Source: JACKCB01 sp964452775 (GTDB taxonomy: Bacteria > Chloroflexota > Anaerolineae > Promineifilales > Promineifilaceae). From it: a stretch of 64,000 nt of DNA. Location of the stretch: the NCBI GenBank assembly GCA_964452775.1, contig CAYVQP010000008.1, forward strand, positions 1 to 64,000, read 5' to 3'. Below, piece by piece: positions 26,807 to 36,552 of this stretch (positions are counted from its first letter, which is position 1; each line of letters opens with the position of its first letter). The notes under the pieces were generated by a model. It was not told the origin of the DNA, made no database searches, and saw nothing but the letters and a program-made list of their open reading frames with translations. A program made the position numbers and the translations under genes.

Positions 26807-28096
26807 ATGGGCGTCCCCGCTGCCGGCCGGCCTGTTTCCCGCAGGCTCCTTCTGGAAACCATTCTGCTGCTGGCGGCAACGCCGTTTCTGTTATTCCCGG
26901 AGCGCTTCCCTCCGGCCACGATAGTTGCTTTGATCCTGGTAGCCGCCGGCTGGTGGCTGGGCCGGCGAAGCTTCCCCGTCACCCCCTTTAACGGCGCCCT
27001 GCTCCTTTGGGAGTTGGCGCTGTTGGTCGGAATTGCCGTCAGCGCTGATCCCGATCAGACCCTGCCCAAAGCGACCGGCCTAATCCTGGGGCTGGCTGTC
27101 TGGCGGCTGGTCAGCATCCTGGCGGGGCTGAGCGAGCGCTCCTTTCGCTGGGCCGGCCTGCTTTACCTGATCCTGGGGATGGGCTTTGTGCTGCTAGGGA
27201 TCCTCGGCGCTGATTGGCGCGTCAAGGTGCCGGCCCTGCAGCAACTCATGGACCGGTTGCCGGGCGTCCTCGTCCAGCTTCCCGGCGCTGCTGATGCCGG
27301 CGTGCAGCTCAACCAGTTGGCGGGAACTATCCTGCTCATCTTGCCCCTGACGATTTCGCTGGCTGTCTCCCGCGGGTGGAGTGGAGAGCGACGACTCCGG
27401 CGAGTCGCGCTGGCAATTCTTGCCCTGATCCTGGGCGGGTTGTTGCTATTTTCGCAATCACGCGGCGGTTGGCTGGGCTTCATTGTCGGAACCGGCGCAA
27501 TGGGGCTGTTCTGGTGGTTCGCGCTGCCGGCCGGAAGGAGCCGGCGGCGGCTCGGCATCCTGCTGCTGGCTTCTGTGGCCGTCCTATTGATTATGGTGGC
27601 CATGATTGGGCCGGCCGGTCTACAGCGCGCCTGGGAGGAGCCGCCGCGCGAGACCGCCGTGGGCAATCTGAACAGCATACTCTTTCGCCAGGAAGTCTGG
27701 CGCTGGTCCCTGGAAGCAATCGAGGATTTCCCCTTCACCGGCCTGGGTCTGGGCGCCTTTCGCCGGGCGGCCCCACGTCTCTATCCGCTGAACATTCCCT
27801 TCGACCATGACATCGCCCATGCCCACAACATCTTTTTTCAGGTAGCTCTTGACACCGGCTTGCCGGGACTGGTAGCCTATACAGCAATCCTGGTTCTGGC
27901 CTTTGCTGTTGGGCTGAAAATCGCTCGCCGGTCGCCGTCGTTTCGCGCCTGGTCATTGGGACTGCTGGGCTGTTTGAGCGCACTGCACATCTTTGGGCTG
28001 GCAGACGCCCTCGCCCCCGGCTCAAAACCCGGGCTACTATTCTGGATCATGCTGGGATTGTTCGCCGCCATGGAAAAGCAAACCAGGGACCACTGA
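26807..28096 (+). CDS. O-antigen ligase/polymerase family membrane protein (Wzy_C type)
   Basis: This 429-residue protein has about 12 hydrophobic segments and the family hallmark in its second half: LLLFSQSRGGWLGFIVG (about 216-232) and a long extracytoplasmic loop with FRQEVWRWSLEAIEDFPFTGLGLGAFRRA, PFDHDIAHAHNIFFQVALDTGLPGL (about 284-355). The conserved Arg of the SRGGW motif and the His of HAHNIF match O-antigen ligases and polymerases. This is the second such protein in the locus, so one may polymerise and the other ligate. It is the last gene of the exopolysaccharide group; dhaR starts 1 nt after its stop, without an obvious promoter between. Confidence 0.85.
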   Translation: MGVPAAGRPVSRRLLLETILLLAATPFLLFPERFPPATIVALILVAAGWWLGRRSFPVTPFNGALLLWELALLVGIAVSADPDQTLPKATGLILGLAVWRLVSILAGLSERSFRWAGLLYLILGMGFVLLGILGADWRVKVPALQQLMDRLPGVLVQLPGAADAGVQLNQLAGTILLILPLTISLAVSRGWSGERRLRRVALAILALILGGLLLFSQSRGGWLGFIVGTGAMGLFWWFALPAGRSRRRLGILLLASVAVLLIMVAMIGPAGLQRAWEEPPRETAVGNLNSILFRQEVWRWSLEAIEDFPFTGLGLGAFRRAAPRLYPLNIPFDHDIAHAHNIFFQVALDTGLPGLVAYTAILVLAFAVGLKIARRSPSFRAWSLGLLGCLSALHIFGLADALAPGSKPGLLFWIMLGLFAAMEKQTRDH

Positions 28097-28097
28097 C

Positions 28098-30086
28098 ATG
28101 CAACCGTCAGCTAACCCGCTGGAACACGAGAAGCTGGTCCGGCACTGGCAGCACTTCATTGCCGCCGGGCAGGTCACCGATGAAGGTCGCCGCGACCTGG
28201 ACCCGATTGTGTTGCAGTCCTGGCAGCGCTGCGCGCCCAGGTTGCAACCACACGCTCTGCCGGCCGGTAGGAGCCTACAAAAGTCCTCGCTGGAAGCCCT
28301 ACTCAGACGACAGGCTGACCTGCTGGAAGTCGGCGCACCCACTATTGAAGATGTTTACCAGTACATTGAAGGCTCCGGCGCTGCCGTGTTGCTCACGGAC
28401 GGCACAGCAACGGTGCTCGCCATTACCGGCGACGAAGCAGCTGTTAAGATGCTGCAGGCAATGGGATTGGGGATCGGCGGCTTCTGGTCCGAGGGACAGG
28501 TCGGCACAAACGGCTTTGGCACCAGCCTGATGGCTGCCGTGCCCGTCCAGGTCGTCGCCGCCGAACACTATGTGCAGACGTTGCATCCCCTGACCAGCAC
28601 GGCCGCACCCGTGCACGCCGTGAACGGCAGGATCATCGGCCTGATCGGGGTCGTTGCGCCGGTGGAGAAGGCGCATCCCCACTCCCTGGGCCTGGTCATG
28701 GCCTCCGCGCGCTCGATCAGCAATCAATTGCATGCGACCCACTTCTTGAACGAAGCAAGCCAGCGACTGACTATCGTCAATACGATTGTGGAAACAATTA
28801 ACGAGGGAGTGATCACCTGGGACGCGAACAGCAAGATCACCCATGCCAACGCGCAAGCAGCGTCATTACTGCACTTTACCCCGGTAGAAATCCAGGGGCG
28901 CATGCTGGATGAAGTGTTGCGGCTGCCAAACCGCTTACGCCAGGCCATTCAGACCGGACAGGCTCTGCGCGATGTAGAGTCCCGCATAGAGTATGACGGA
29001 TTCGCGGCCGATGCGCTGGTCACCCTGCATCCTATCCGGCATACGGCGACGGAGGCCGCCGGCTACGTGATGATCCTACGCAATGTCGCCGACGTGCGCG
29101 AGTTGATCCAGCAACAAGTCGGCATGGAGGCCAGCCTGACCCTGGACGATGTGGCCTCGCTGTCCACCAGCATGCGCCCGGTGATGCGGCAGGCGCTGGT
29201 CGCGGCGCGAGGCAGTGCGCCGGTGTTGTTTAGGGGAGAAGGCGGAGTGGGTAAGAATCATCTGGCTCGCGCCATTCATAACGCCGGCGAACGGGCCAAC
29301 AAGCCGTTCGTCACCATCAATTGCCAGGCTATCCCGCACGAACTGATGGTCAGCGAGTTCCTGGGGCACGAACGAGACGGCGTGCTGGACGCCCGGCCGA
29401 GCAAGTTTGAATTGGCTACCGGCGGCACACTCATGTTCGATCAAATAGATGGCCTTTCTTTAGAGATGCAGGCTACGCTCCTGCAAGTGATCGAAACCGG
29501 CCATGTGCTGCGCCTGGGCAGTACACGACCCACGCCGGTGAACGTGCGCATCATGGCCGCCACCAGCGCCGATATCGAGCAGCGGGTCACGGAAGGGCGT
29601 TTCCTGCCCAACCTCTACTATCGCTTCGGCGTTTTCAACATCGCCGTGCCGCCGCTGCGCCAGAGGGTTGACGACATTCCCATTTTGGCCGAACGTTACC
29701 TGGGGCGGATCAGCCAACGCTTTGGGCGGGCAGCCTGGTTGCAGGATGAGACGCTGGTCGTGCTTCGCCGCTACCCCTGGCCCGGCAATGTGCGCGAGCT
29801 GGAGAGCGTGCTGGAGCGCGCGCTGGCTCATAGCCGGGACGACACTATCCAGATTCCCGATCTGCCGGAAGCTGTTCGCCGGGGGCGCGCGCTTGCCGGC
29901 GGCGACCCGCGCGCCAGGCCGGTGTTAACCACTGCCGAGGCGGAACGGGAAGCGATTATCAGCGCCGGCCACGCCTGCAGCGGTCATGTGAGCGAAATGG
30001 CCCGGCAATTGGGCATCGGGCGCACCACGCTCTGGCGCAAGATGAAGCACTTTCAGATTGATCGCGAGCAGTTTCGGCTGCATTAA
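28098..30086 (+). CDS. dhaR: DhaR-type transcriptional activator with GAF, PAS, AAA+ and Fis domains
   Basis: About 662 residues: GAF-like sensor (about 60-205), PAS (about 220-330), AAA+ (about 350-570) and Fis-type helix-turn-helix (about 620-655, EMARQLGIGRTTLWRKMK). The AAA+ part is degenerate. The Walker A reads GEGGVGKNHL, the Walker B reads LMFDQID with Gln where the catalytic Glu is expected, and the GAFTGA loop that contacts sigma54 is missing: the chain goes from FLGHERDG almost directly to SKFELATGG. Escherichia coli DhaR shows the same loss and works with sigma70. In that system DhaK represses and DhaL-ADP activates the regulator. The start at 28098 follows the previous gene by 1 nt. 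Confidence 0.9.
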   Translation: MQPSANPLEHEKLVRHWQHFIAAGQVTDEGRRDLDPIVLQSWQRCAPRLQPHALPAGRSLQKSSLEALLRRQADLLEVGAPTIEDVYQYIEGSGAAVLLTDGTATVLAITGDEAAVKMLQAMGLGIGGFWSEGQVGTNGFGTSLMAAVPVQVVAAEHYVQTLHPLTSTAAPVHAVNGRIIGLIGVVAPVEKAHPHSLGLVMASARSISNQLHATHFLNEASQRLTIVNTIVETINEGVITWDANSKITHANAQAASLLHFTPVEIQGRMLDEVLRLPNRLRQAIQTGQALRDVESRIEYDGFAADALVTLHPIRHTATEAAGYVMILRNVADVRELIQQQVGMEASLTLDDVASLSTSMRPVMRQALVAARGSAPVLFRGEGGVGKNHLARAIHNAGERANKPFVTINCQAIPHELMVSEFLGHERDGVLDARPSKFELATGGTLMFDQIDGLSLEMQATLLQVIETGHVLRLGSTRPTPVNVRIMAATSADIEQRVTEGRFLPNLYYRFGVFNIAVPPLRQRVDDIPILAERYLGRISQRFGRAAWLQDETLVVLRRYPWPGNVRELESVLERALAHSRDDTIQIPDLPEAVRRGRALAGGDPRARPVLTTAEAEREAIISAGHACSGHVSEMARQLGIGRTTLWRKMKHFQIDREQFRLH

Positions 30087-30170
30087 CTTCACTCCCACTT
30101 TCCGGGCAGCGTTACCCGGGGAGCCCGCCCGCGTTTTTCCAATTGCCGGCGCACACCAGATCAAATGCAC

Positions 30171-30219
30171 TGTTTCATAGTGAAACGTTATCACGCCTGG
30201 TGTGTTTCGTTATGAAACA
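30171..30219 (+). promoter_or_regulatory. Two palindromic operators, probable DhaR sites
   Basis: TGTTTC-ATAGT-GAAACG (30171-30187) and TGTTTC-GTTAT-GAAACA (30203-30219) share the pattern TGTTTC-N5-GAAAC. Their centres (30179 and 30211) are 32 nt apart, three helical turns, so two dimers would sit on the same DNA face. They lie just upstream of the promoter at 30235-30264, the place for a class I/II activator. DhaR is the assigned ligand because its gene is adjacent and no other regulator gene is near. Confidence 0.65.
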
Positions 30220-30234
30220 ATTTCCCCTTATCTG

Positions 30235-30264
30235 TTGTAGCGCTTCCTGAATTGGTTTTATGAT
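30235..30264 (+). promoter_or_regulatory. Activator-dependent sigma70-type promoter of the glycerol/dihydroxyacetone operon
   Basis: TATGAT (30259-30264) matches five of six -10 positions; the -35 region 18 nt upstream is TTGTAG (30235-30240), a weak match, as expected for an activated promoter. No GG-N10-GC sigma54 element is seen in the intergenic region. The predicted start near 30271 leaves a leader of about 245 nt before glpF, containing a weak GAGCCA/TGGCTC hairpin (about 30359-30395). Confidence 0.5.
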
Positions 30265-30514
30265 GTGCCTGGTGAGAATTGGACAGTCTGTCTGATTTCA
30301 ACCGTCGCTTGCTTATGCAGATTAGCCAATAAACGGCAATTGAACAGTTGCTGTTGGGGAGCCAGGCCGCCGGCGCTTAGGCGCTGGGTCGTTGGCTCTC
30401 TGCCCATAACACTAATGGAGGGAATGGATATCACACAATTCATCACATCACATCTTCAATGTCTTATACATCCCGGCCCGTCATTTGTATTTTCTAACAT
30501 GAAAGGAGAGGAAA

Positions 30515-31249
30515 ATGAATAGTGAGTTTGTTGGAGAACTGTTCGGCACCATGTTTCTGATCATCCTTGGCGATGGCGTGGTGGCCAATGTCTTGCTCGC
30601 CAAGAGCAAGGGGCAAAACGCCGGCTGGATCGTGATAACCACAGGGTGGGCCTTCGCGGTCATGGTCGGAGCCTTTGTCTCCGGCTGGTTCGGCAGCACT
30701 GCGGCTTATCTTAACCCGGCATTGGCCATCGGGCTGGCGGCCGGCGGAGTTGCTGATTGGGCGACCATCCCCGGAGTCATCGTGGCCGAAATGATTGGCG
30801 CTTTCCTTGGCGCTATCATCGTCTTCCTGACCTACTTCAAGCACTGGGAACCCACAACCGACCAGGGCTTGAAGCTGGCGGTCTTCTGCACCGGCCCGGC
30901 CATTCGCTCCCCCATATGGAATGTCATTACAGAAATCGTCGGCACCTTCGCGTTGGTGATGGGCATCATCGCCATTTTCGGCCTTGGCGAATCATCAACC
31001 AATATGGGCATTCCCGTCGACGGTCTGGGTCCAGTGGCCGTCGCCTTCCTGGTCTGGGGCATCGGCCTCTCGTTGGGCGGCCCTACCGGGTATGCCATCA
31101 ACCCGGCGCGTGACCTCGGTCCGCGCATCGCGCACGCCATCTTGCCCATTCCCGGCAAGGGCGGGTCTGATTGGGGTTACTCCTGGGTTCCCGTCGTCGG
31201 CCCCATCATTGGCGGCATTCTGGCCGGCCTGATGATCTACCTCATTTAG
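30515..31249 (+). CDS. glpF: Glycerol uptake facilitator (aquaglyceroporin)
   Basis: This 244-residue protein of the MIP family has six membrane helices and two half-helices with NPA (67-69) and NPARD (196-200). The Asp after the second NPAR marks glycerol facilitators as opposed to water-specific aquaporins. It lets glycerol (and possibly dihydroxyacetone) cross the cytoplasmic membrane. AAGGAGAGG precedes the ATG. It is the first gene after the DhaR-controlled promoter, with dhaK 112 nt downstream. Confidence 0.95.
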   Translation: MNSEFVGELFGTMFLIILGDGVVANVLLAKSKGQNAGWIVITTGWAFAVMVGAFVSGWFGSTAAYLNPALAIGLAAGGVADWATIPGVIVAEMIGAFLGAIIVFLTYFKHWEPTTDQGLKLAVFCTGPAIRSPIWNVITEIVGTFALVMGIIAIFGLGESSTNMGIPVDGLGPVAVAFLVWGIGLSLGGPTGYAINPARDLGPRIAHAILPIPGKGGSDWGYSWVPVVGPIIGGILAGLMIYLI

Positions 31250-31360
31250 CAAAGCAATCGCGAGAGAGCCGCGGGCCGGCCGGCTACTCCGCACCGCCGG
31301 CGAATGGCCCGCGGCCTCTTGTCCTCCGCTGCAGTTCGTTCTTTGGACAGGAGCATAAAC

Positions 31361-32434
31361 ATGAAGAAACTCATAAATGCGTTGGATGACGTAGTTCGCG
31401 AACAGTTGAGAGGTATGGCCGCTGCCCATCCAGACTTAGTCAAGGTGCACATCGATCCCCATTACGTCTATCGGGCCGACGCCCCGGTCGCCGGCAAAGT
31501 AGCCCTCATCTCCGGCGGCGGCAGCGGGCATGAACCGATGCACGGCGGCTTCGTCGGCATGGGCATGCTCGACGGCGCTTGTCCCGGCGAAGTATTCACC
31601 TCCCCGACATCCGACCAGATGTACGAATGCGCCAAGGTCGTGCATGGCGGGGCGGGCGTGCTTTTCATCGTCAAGAACTACACCGGCGATGTGCTGAACT
31701 TCGAAATGGGCGCCGAGATGGCCAATGCTGAAGGTATCCCCATCCAGGCCATCCTGATAGACGATGATGTGGCCGTCAAGGACAGCCTGTATACCGCCGG
31801 TCGCCGCGGCGTCGGCGCGACCGTGCTGGCGGAGAAGATCACCGGCGGCGCGGCCGAAGCCGGTTACGACCTGGATGCCTGCGCGGATCTATGCCGCAAG
31901 GTGAACATGTATGCCCGTTCGATGGGTATGGCGCTGACCTCCTGCACCGTGCCGGCCGCCGGCAAACCCACCTTTGAGCTGGGCGATGACGAAATGGAGA
32001 TCGGTATCGGCATCCACGGCGAGCCGGGCCAGAAGCGCATGAAAATGGTTACCGCCGACGAGATCACCGAGATGATGGCCCTGGAGATCATCAACGATCC
32101 TCCCTATACGCGCACGGTGCGCGAGTGGGATGCCGGCAACGGAAATTGGATGGACAAATCGCTGACTGATGAGCCGTTCAAATCCGGCGACCAGGTCATC
32201 GCCTTCGTGAACAGCATGGGCGGCACGCCGGTCTCTGAGCTGTATGCCGTTTATCGCAAATTGGACGAAGTGTGCCGGGACCACGGCCTGACCATCGTCC
32301 GCAACCTGATCGGTCCCTACATCACCTCGCTGGAAATGCAGGGCTGCTCGATCACGCTGCTGCGGGCGGATGACGAAATCCTGAAGTTCTGGGACGCGCC
32401 GGTGTTGACCCCCGGCTTGCGTTGGGGTGCATAG
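31361..32434 (+). CDS. dhaK: PTS-dependent dihydroxyacetone kinase, substrate-binding subunit
   Basis: 357 residues from ATG 31361 (CAGGAG upstream), matching the usual 356-residue DhaK. It binds dihydroxyacetone covalently through a His as a hemiaminal: GIGIHGEPG places this His at 219, and GGGSGHEP (52-59) and NYTGD (106-110) supply the other active-site His and Asp. Phosphate comes from ATP bound in DhaL, recharged by DhaM. Product: dihydroxyacetone phosphate. In Escherichia coli DhaK also binds and inhibits DhaR; the adjacent dhaR suggests the same here. Confidence 0.96.
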   Translation: MKKLINALDDVVREQLRGMAAAHPDLVKVHIDPHYVYRADAPVAGKVALISGGGSGHEPMHGGFVGMGMLDGACPGEVFTSPTSDQMYECAKVVHGGAGVLFIVKNYTGDVLNFEMGAEMANAEGIPIQAILIDDDVAVKDSLYTAGRRGVGATVLAEKITGGAAEAGYDLDACADLCRKVNMYARSMGMALTSCTVPAAGKPTFELGDDEMEIGIGIHGEPGQKRMKMVTADEITEMMALEIINDPPYTRTVREWDAGNGNWMDKSLTDEPFKSGDQVIAFVNSMGGTPVSELYAVYRKLDEVCRDHGLTIVRNLIGPYITSLEMQGCSITLLRADDEILKFWDAPVLTPGLRWGA

Positions 32435-32447
32435 TTGATACACGCCT

Positions 32448-32530
32448 GATGCGCGATGCGGTCATCGTAGACTCATAGCTGCCGGCGTAGCCCCGGCTAA
32501 GCCGCCGGTATAGCCGCCGCATCGCGCATC
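32448..32530 (+). repeat. 83-nt cruciform-forming inverted repeat between dhaK and dhaL
   Basis: GATGCGCGATGCGG (32448-32461) and CCGCATCGCGCATC (32517-32530) are perfect 14-nt complements. The interior has further complementary pieces (GCCGGC and CCGCCGG). It fills most of the 113-nt dhaK-dhaL gap. No U-tract follows. It would form a long hairpin in the operon mRNA and may set the ratio of dhaK to downstream genes. Confidence 0.75.
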
Positions 32531-32547
32531 ATAGCCTAAGGTGCTAC

Positions 32548-33180
<633 letters not shown>

Positions 33181-33195
33181 AGGAGATAAAACATA

Positions 33196-34701
33196 ATGGC
33201 CAAGTATGTAGCTGCGATTGATCAGGGAACCACCAGCACGCGCTGCATGATCTTCACCCACAACGGCTTGCCGGCCGGCATGCACCAGATGGAGCACGCG
33301 CAGATTTACCCCAAGCCCGGCTGGGTCGAACATGACCCGATGGAAATCTGGCGACGCACGCAAGACGTCGTAATAGGCGCTCTGCATGCTGCCGGCGCGA
33401 CTGCCGCCGATATCGCCGCGGTCGGCGTCACCAATCAACGGGAAACCACCGTTGTTTGGAACAAGCACACCGGCCAACCCTATTACAATGCCATCGTCTG
33501 GCAGGACACCCGAACAGCCGACATTTGCAATGCCCTGGCGGCAGACGGCGGGCAGGATCGCTTCCGCGCCCAGGTCGGCCTGCCGTTGGCCACCTACTTC
33601 TCCGGCCCCAAGGTGCGCTGGATCCTGGACAATGTACCCGGCGTTCGTGAAGCTGCAGACCGCGGCGAAGCGCTCTTCGGCAACATTGACACCTGGGTCA
33701 TCTGGAACATCACCGGCGGCCCCAATGGCGGCGCGCACGTCACCGACGTTTCCAACGCCAGCCGGACGATGCTGATGAACCTGCACACGCTGGACTGGGA
33801 TGCCGGCATCTGCGCCGCGATGGGCGTGCCACAGAGCATGTTGCCCGCCATCCGGCCCTCGTCCGAAGTTTACGGCCACACCACCGCTACCGGCCCCTTC
33901 GGCGGCGTCATTCCGGTCAGCGGCGACCTGGGCGACCAGCAGGCCGCGACGGTGGGCCAGGCATGCTTCAGCCCCGGCGAGGCCAAGAACACCTACGGCA
34001 CCGGCTGCTTCATGATCCTCAACACCGGCACCAGCATCGTGCCCTCGAACAGCGGCTTGCTGACCACACTCTGCTACAAGTTCGGCGACCAGCCGGCCGT
34101 CTACGCCCTCGAAGGTTCAATCGCCATCACGGGCGCGCTCGTCCAGTGGCTGCGCGACAACCTCAGCATGATTGAAACTTCCAGTCAGGTTGAGGATCTG
34201 GCCAAGACAGTTGATGACAACGGCGGCATTTACTTTGTGCCCGCCTTCTCCGGCCTCTTCGCCCCATACTGGCGTTCGGATGCCCGCGGCGCGATCGTCG
34301 GGCTCACCCGCTACGTGAACAAGGGTCACTTTGCCCGCGCTGCTCTGGAGGCCACCGCCTACCAGACGCGCGAGGTGTTGGACGCCATGAACGCCGACTC
34401 CGGCGTGCCTTTGACCGCGCTGAAGGTGGACGGCGGGATGGTATTCAACGAAACCCTGATGCAATTCCAGGCGGACGTGCTCGGCGTGCCGGTCATCCGG
34501 CCGGTCGTCGCCGAAACAACGGCCCTGGGCGCGGCATACGCGGCCGGCCTGGCCGTCGGCTTCTGGAAGAATACCGACGAAATGCGCGCCAACTGGAATA
34601 TGGACAGACAGTGGGATCCTGAGCCGGGCAGCGACGCCAGCACCGGCCTCTTCGCCCAGTGGAAGAAGGCGGTCACGCGCACCTTCGATTGGGTTGAGTA
34701 A
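33196..34701 (+). CDS. glpK: Glycerol kinase
   Basis: 501 residues of the FGGY sugar-kinase family. IDQGTTSTRCMIF (nucleotide-binding start, about 7-19), GVTNQRETTVVWNKHTGQPYYNAIVWQDTRT (glycerol-binding Arg and Glu about 82-83), NTYGTGCFMILNTG and the second FGGY signature FVPAFSGLFAPYWRSDARG are present. It makes sn-glycerol 3-phosphate from glycerol and ATP. A strong AAAGGAGAT lies 7 nt before the ATG and 15 nt after dhaL. The stop is followed by the hairpin at 34709-34739. Confidence 0.97.
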   Translation: MAKYVAAIDQGTTSTRCMIFTHNGLPAGMHQMEHAQIYPKPGWVEHDPMEIWRRTQDVVIGALHAAGATAADIAAVGVTNQRETTVVWNKHTGQPYYNAIVWQDTRTADICNALAADGGQDRFRAQVGLPLATYFSGPKVRWILDNVPGVREAADRGEALFGNIDTWVIWNITGGPNGGAHVTDVSNASRTMLMNLHTLDWDAGICAAMGVPQSMLPAIRPSSEVYGHTTATGPFGGVIPVSGDLGDQQAATVGQACFSPGEAKNTYGTGCFMILNTGTSIVPSNSGLLTTLCYKFGDQPAVYALEGSIAITGALVQWLRDNLSMIETSSQVEDLAKTVDDNGGIYFVPAFSGLFAPYWRSDARGAIVGLTRYVNKGHFARAALEATAYQTREVLDAMNADSGVPLTALKVDGGMVFNETLMQFQADVLGVPVIRPVVAETTALGAAYAAGLAVGFWKNTDEMRANWNMDRQWDPEPGSDASTGLFAQWKKAVTRTFDWVE

Positions 34702-34708
34702 ACCGAAA

Positions 34709-34739
34709 AACCCCGCAGGTCTCAAGGACCTGCGGGGTT
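34709..34739 (+). terminator. Hairpin after glpK, possible weak terminator
   Basis: AACCCCGCAGGTC (34709-34721) pairs perfectly with GACCTGCGGGGTT (34727-34739) around a 5-nt loop. Only TTGGTTA follows, so it is a poor terminator and may attenuate or protect the 3' end of the upstream message. CCCGCAGGTCTCA recurs at 22932-22944 between two exopolysaccharide genes, so it may belong to a dispersed repeat. Confidence 0.6.
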
Positions 34740-34904
34740 GGTTATGAACTTAGCGAACGAACCAGTACGAGTTCCTGACCGTTACGGTAAAATAACCGGT
34801 GCCCGGCATGCGGGTGGCCTGCGGCGCGTAACGCAACAGGCAATCTGAATGACGGGCATCGGCGTCAGCCCCGGCTTTTCCCCGAGGCGAGTGACGGAGG
34901 AATC

Positions 34905-36545
34905 ATGCGTAAGATAGAGACGGAAGTCCTGGTCATCGGTGGGGGCGCCACCGGCACGGGAATCATTCGCGACCTGGCTATGCGCGGCTTTCGCTGCATC
35001 CTGGTTGAACGACGGGACCTGTCGCACGGCACGACCGGTCGCTACCACGGCTTACTGCACAGCGGCGGGCGTTATGCCGTCAAAGATCCCAAGGCGGCCA
35101 CCGAATGTATCGAAGAAAACATCATTTTGCGGAAGATCATGCCGCATTGCCTGGAAGATACCGGCGGCTTCTTTGTCACCACTCCCTGGGATGACCCTGA
35201 GTTCGGCGACCTTTTCTTGCAGGGCTGCCATGACACACAGGTGCCCTGCGAAGAGATCTCCATAGCGCAGATGTTGCGCGAAGAACCGCTGCTCAACCCG
35301 AAGATCAGCCGCTGCTTTCGCGTGCCGGACGGCGCCGCCGACTCATTTTTGGCCACGCAATGTGTGGCCGCCTCCGCCCGCGAGCATGGGGCGCAGATCC
35401 TGAACTACTACGAGGTCAAGCGCCTACTGCGGGTCAAGAACCGCGTCACGGGCATCGTCTGCCACGACCTGGTCAGGGACGAGGACGTGCAGATCAGCGC
35501 GGATATCGTGGTCAATGCCGCCGGCGCCTGGGCGGGCAAGATCGCCGGCATGGCTTCGCTGGAAGTGACCGTAATGCCCGGCAAAGGGGTGATGGTCGCC
35601 GCCAATCATCGCATCGTGAATACGGTCATCAACCGCTGCAAGATGCCGGCCGACGGCGACATCATCGTGCCCATCCATACCGTATCGGTGATCGGCACGA
35701 CCGATGTGCGCGTCCCCGACCCGGAACATTTCGCCATCGAACCCTGGGAAGTGCACATGATGCTGGAGGAAGGCGACAAGCTGGTTCCCGGCTTCAAGGA
35801 CATGCGCATGCTCCGCGCCTGGGGCGGCGTGCGCCCCCTCTACCAGGAAACAAAAGTGGTTGACACTCGCGATGTCACCCGCGCCTATACCCTGCTCGAT
35901 CACGAGACGCGGGACGGAGTGACCGGCTTCATTACCATGACCGGCGGCAAATGGACCACCTTCCGCCAGATGGCGGAAGTAACCGTCAACCGCGTCTGCG
36001 AAAAGCTGAATACCGAGCGCCCTTGCCGCACGCACCTGGAAAGCGTGCCCGCCCTCTTCAACTCCGACAAGCATACGGCCAACGGCTATCACTACCTGGG
36101 GGCGCGCTTGCATAATGTGGAGAACGAGCAGGCTTACGGCAACCTCATTTGTGAATGCGAGTTGGCCACCCTGGCCGACGTCAGGCAGTCGATCAACGAG
36201 GGCGAGGCCAGAACTATTGATGACATCCGGCGCGATATCCGCGTCGGCATGGGTCCCTGCCAGGGCGGCTTCTGCACCTATCGGGTCGCCGGCGTCTGGC
36301 ACGACATACGACAGACGGACGTCAAACAGGTGAATGTGGCTCTCCGCGACTTCCTGCAAGAGCGCTGGAAAGGGCTGATGCCTGTCCTGTGGGGCCGGCA
36401 ACTAAAACAAGAGCGGTTGGACGAGCTAATCTACCTCTACAACTTGAACGCGGACCACTTGCCGGGCGAACACGGCTCTCGCCTGGGGCCGGCCATGTAC
36501 GAGCCGGGCACGGTCGAACAAATACCGGAAACTGCCAGAAGGTAG
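34905..36545 (+). CDS. glpA: Anaerobic glycerol-3-phosphate dehydrogenase subunit A
   Basis: 546 residues. The FAD-binding start is EVLVIGGGATGTGIIRDLAMRG; GTTGRYHGLLHSGGRYA follows. The C-terminal BFD-like [2Fe-2S] domain (about 400-455) shows the four Cys in LICECELA and GPCQGGFC. This domain separates GlpA from the aerobic GlpD. It oxidises glycerol 3-phosphate to dihydroxyacetone phosphate at the membrane, passing electrons through GlpB and GlpC to quinone. CGGAGGA precedes the ATG. The 200-nt gap from glpK has a hairpin but no convincing promoter. Confidence 0.95.
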   Translation: MRKIETEVLVIGGGATGTGIIRDLAMRGFRCILVERRDLSHGTTGRYHGLLHSGGRYAVKDPKAATECIEENIILRKIMPHCLEDTGGFFVTTPWDDPEFGDLFLQGCHDTQVPCEEISIAQMLREEPLLNPKISRCFRVPDGAADSFLATQCVAASAREHGAQILNYYEVKRLLRVKNRVTGIVCHDLVRDEDVQISADIVVNAAGAWAGKIAGMASLEVTVMPGKGVMVAANHRIVNTVINRCKMPADGDIIVPIHTVSVIGTTDVRVPDPEHFAIEPWEVHMMLEEGDKLVPGFKDMRMLRAWGGVRPLYQETKVVDTRDVTRAYTLLDHETRDGVTGFITMTGGKWTTFRQMAEVTVNRVCEKLNTERPCRTHLESVPALFNSDKHTANGYHYLGARLHNVENEQAYGNLICECELATLADVRQSINEGEARTIDDIRRDIRVGMGPCQGGFCTYRVAGVWHDIRQTDVKQVNVALRDFLQERWKGLMPVLWGRQLKQERLDELIYLYNLNADHLPGEHGSRLGPAMYEPGTVEQIPETARR

Positions 36546-36552
36546 GCAGGCC

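Noticed and set aside
30087..30514. Sigma54 promoter before glpF
   Set aside because: No GG-N10-GC element in the region, and the regulator lacks the GAFTGA loop.
35424..36401. 325-residue minus-strand frame opposite glpA
   Set aside because: A shadow of GC-rich glpA codons; no motif and no start signal.
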